From positions 1 through 64,000 of the forward strand of contig JBNKVX010000005.1 of assembly GCA_050299435.1 (NCBI GenBank): DNA of 64,000 nt, read 5' to 3'. This document shows positions 62,249-64,000 of this stretch, piece after piece. The DNA comes from 1162T-S-0a-05 sp050299435 (GTDB lineage Bacteria > Pseudomonadota > Gammaproteobacteria > Pseudomonadales > Cellvibrionaceae). The translations under genes and the position numbers were made by a program. The first letter of the stretch is position 1. Every line of letters begins with the position of its first letter. The notes beneath the pieces were generated by a model. It was given only the letters and a program-made list of their open reading frames with translations. It did not search any database and was not told the DNA's origin.

Positions 62249-63724
62249 TTATGGTGAAACGCACCCATTGAAGACATTCTCGCAGCCAATGGAAATACCA
62301 ATTATCTTGATCGTACCTGCAATTTTTTCGCCCTTGGCGATAACACCAATCTGCATATAATCGTTCTCGCCAAGAATGAACGTCTCAATGTCGGAGGCTA
62401 ACACGCAGCTTTGTGTCATACCGCCAATAACAAGATCTTCGTTGTGCACCCAGCACGACCACTCACCGGACCAATTCTTCTGCAAACGCTGTGCATAGGG
62501 TTGTATCTCTGCGCCTGAGTTGATGAAAGCATCATCAACCTCGAAGGTGAACGAAAGTGTTGCATTTTCAAGATTGATAGGTCCCCTCAAGGTTGTCGCT
62601 AAAAACTGTCCCTGTGTTCTTGGCCAATACTTGGCCCCTTCTCGTTTGAGGTTTGCGGGCTTGGTGTACCAATGATCCTCATTCATTGATACTTGAAAAG
62701 GATATTGAATACTTGCTTCGTGGATTGTCAGCACTCCCGCCAAGTCATTATTCCGACCAGCTCGAACACCAATTCTAAATACCTCATTGTCAGGCACCTG
62801 GAAAATTGGGCCAGGCTTATCCAGCAGGCACTCATACACATTGGGCTCCTGCGTGATATTTTCGAATTTACAAAGCTTCTCAGCAAAGGGATCCATACCT
62901 TGCTCAGCAGCCAAGGTGAGCATGCCTATCTGTGAATAGTACGTCTCATCCACGGACACTGTCATTCGTAACATTGCTCCCTGTAAGAAATCCGGGCCCC
63001 GAATGTGCGTCATTACGTAGCCAGTTGTCTTTTCCACGTTGAAATGCAATAAGTTTTTATCGATTTTTATGGATTCTTCGCGCTCATGAGGCGTCCACCA
63101 TCCTTCGCTCAAATTTAATTCTCTAATTAGCTTCCGTTCCACTTGAGGAGCGCTTTCGAGATTATCGAGAAAGGCTAAATCAGCGGGATTATCAAAGGAT
63201 TGAGATTGGCCGGAATAATCCGCCCCCAAGTGGAAATATAAAACCAACAAACTCAAACCGAAAAGTAGCAACGACACGCTCGCTAAATTGATGACGGCTT
63301 GAGGCACCGATTTTTTGCGCTCACCAACACTCGTTGCGTCAACAGCATCGATACTTTGTCGATTGTCTATAGCGGCATTTTTTCTGGTTTCCAGGTCTTC
63401 ACCAGGCAGCTCACCTACAACAGTAATTGTTGCCACCAAACGAAAACCTTTGCCATGGATTGTTTTAATCATATCTCCTGATCGGGCACGAAAAAGAACG
63501 CTCCGTAAATCAGCAATAACACGGCTCAAAGCCCAATTAGATACCTTTCTATCGGGCCAAAGTGTTGCAAGCAGGAGTTCACGACTGACTATTTCGGGGC
63601 TATGCTCAACCAGTAGAGCAAATGTATCCACCAATCTGGGATTTTCACTAAGCAACTCGCCGCTCTCCCCAAAAAGTAATTTATTTTGAGTATCAAGCCT
63701 CAGTGAGCCAACATTAACGTGCAT
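62249..63724 (-). CDS. Membrane-anchored ToxR-like regulator with duplicated periplasmic sensor module
   Basis: A 491-residue one-component regulator. Residues about 5-98 are an OmpR/ToxR-type winged helix (LLATLWPDRKVSNWALSRVIADLR; MIKTIHGKGFRLVA), a linker follows, one membrane helix is at about 143-167, and the rest is periplasmic. The periplasmic part consists of two similar modules, about 209-340 and 351-479, each with W(W/Y)T, T.(I/L)RGP, a VD(E/D) strand, a cysteine pair (C285/C299; C424/C440), and an IGV.A....AG strand near the end. They look like beta-sandwich ligand-binding modules, possibly carbohydrate-binding; this is inference. C481 and C488 are extra. Target genes unknown; the adjacent beta-helix gene is one candidate. 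Confidence 0.8.
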   Translation of the reverse strand: MHVNVGSLRLDTQNKLLFGESGELLSENPRLVDTFALLVEHSPEIVSRELLLATLWPDRKVSNWALSRVIADLRSVLFRARSGDMIKTIHGKGFRLVATITVVGELPGEDLETRKNAAIDNRQSIDAVDATSVGERKKSVPQAVINLASVSLLLFGLSLLVLYFHLGADYSGQSQSFDNPADLAFLDNLESAPQVERKLIRELNLSEGWWTPHEREESIKIDKNLLHFNVEKTTGYVMTHIRGPDFLQGAMLRMTVSVDETYYSQIGMLTLAAEQGMDPFAEKLCKFENITQEPNVYECLLDKPGPIFQVPDNEVFRIGVRAGRNNDLAGVLTIHEASIQYPFQVSMNEDHWYTKPANLKREGAKYWPRTQGQFLATTLRGPINLENATLSFTFEVDDAFINSGAEIQPYAQRLQKNWSGEWSCWVHNEDLVIGGMTQSCVLASDIETFILGENDYMQIGVIAKGEKIAGTIKIIGISIGCENVFNGCVSP

Positions 63725-63838
63725 GAATCATCTCCGCGTGCCTTCAAATATTTTTTTCACTTTTAGAACAGGTTTTTGTTATGCTCAGCAATATTTTAAA
63801 TTTTGGGATATTGTTTTTAAGCACACGCCGACTCAAAA

Positions 63839-63864
63839 GTTAACGACTGTTAACACTAGTTAAT
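63839..63864 (-). promoter_or_regulatory. Triple GTTAA repeat at 10-base spacing (candidate operator)
   Basis: GTTAAC (63839-63844), GTTAAC (63849-63854) and GTTAAT (63859-63864), exactly 10 bases apart, so all lie on one face of the helix. It sits 115-140 bases upstream of the ToxR-like gene. OmpR-family winged helices usually bind direct repeats with about 10-base spacing, which makes this a candidate autoregulatory site. Confidence 0.5.
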
Positions 63865-63917
63865 GCCGTAAATAGTATTAGACAAGTACGATTGCATTAG
63901 GAACTCTGCCCCTTGAT

Positions 63918-63931
63918 TTCTCAATTGAGAA
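63918..63931. promoter_or_regulatory. Perfect 14-base palindrome
   Basis: TTCTCAATTGAGAA reads the same on both strands. It lies about 200 bases upstream of the ToxR-like gene, beyond the GTTAA repeats. A dimeric repressor site is possible, but no regulator can be named. Confidence 0.35.
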
Positions 63932-64000
63932 GACGTGCTTGAGTCGCTGCATCCAGATTATAACCGCTGGATAATTCCTACATAAATAAGGGGATAGCGA

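Noticed and set aside
1..64000. PEP-CTERM sorting signals in the proteins of this window
   Set aside because: None of the predicted proteins ends in a PEP motif followed by a hydrophobic helix and basic tail.
1..64000. CRISPR arrays, insertion sequences, prophage, integrase or attachment sites
   Set aside because: No spaced direct repeats, transposase or integrase genes, or tRNA-end duplications were seen.

Overview
The window is chromosomal DNA of a gammaproteobacterium. Gene content and order resemble Pseudomonas closely: aroQ-accB-accC-prmA...dusB-fis-purH-purD, coq7/osmC/crp(vfr)/trpC-trpD-trpG, rpe-trpE, amgK-murU divergent from lptD-surA-pdxA-rsmA-apaH, tsaD-folB-folK, and rpsU-yqeY-dnaG-rpoD. 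An exosortase (XrtA/PEP-CTERM) system and sequence divergence from Pseudomonas point to a marine relative, perhaps of the Cellvibrionales; that placement is inference. I saw no insertion sequence, prophage, CRISPR array or rRNA.

Layout. 1-9.7 kb: an XrtA-type exosortase/exopolysaccharide locus: exosortase (cut by the left edge), polysaccharide deacetylase, FemAB-like protein, a second GNAT-fold protein, outer-membrane barrel, Wzz-type chain-length protein, Wza-type export lipoprotein and EpsB-type initiating sugar transferase. 10-19 kb: shikimate, fatty-acid, ribosome/tRNA modification, Fis and purine genes. 19-24 kb: thioredoxin lipoprotein, short-chain dehydrogenase, AAA ATPase, Coq7, OsmC. 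24.5-27.7 kb: Crp/Vfr and trpGDC. 28-34.7 kb: DUF1631 protein, PrsK/PrsR two-component pair and a degenerate tyrosine-kinase-like ATPase, i.e. the regulatory half of the exosortase system, 20 kb from its structural half. 35-46 kb: trpE, rpe, cell-wall recycling (amgK-murU), outer-membrane biogenesis (lptD, surA), pdxA, rsmA, apaH. 46-50.7 kb: galE, EamA exporter, cca, pteridine reductase. 50.8-53.1 kb: a DUF4266/DUF3570/ApbE module. 53-60 kb: folate genes, tsaD, rpsU, yqeY, dnaG, rpoD and a CAU-anticodon tRNA. 60-64 kb: accessory genes: a small lipoprotein, a secreted beta-helix-like protein, and a membrane-anchored ToxR-like regulator with a duplicated periplasmic sensor module.

How the genes work together. 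EpsB, Wzz and Wza should start, polymerise and export a polysaccharide; the deacetylase and FemAB-like protein probably modify it; the exosortase should process PEP-CTERM proteins (none encoded here), with PrsK/PrsR controlling their sigma-54 promoters. The most interesting observations are the ToxR-like regulator with tandem sensor modules and a three-copy GTTAA repeat at exact 10-bp spacing upstream, the DUF4266-DUF3570-ApbE module, the FemAB protein with a SerRS-like coiled-coil extension, and the kinase-like ATPase lacking the Walker A lysine. Four genes appear to start at TTG codons placed behind good ribosome-binding sites.
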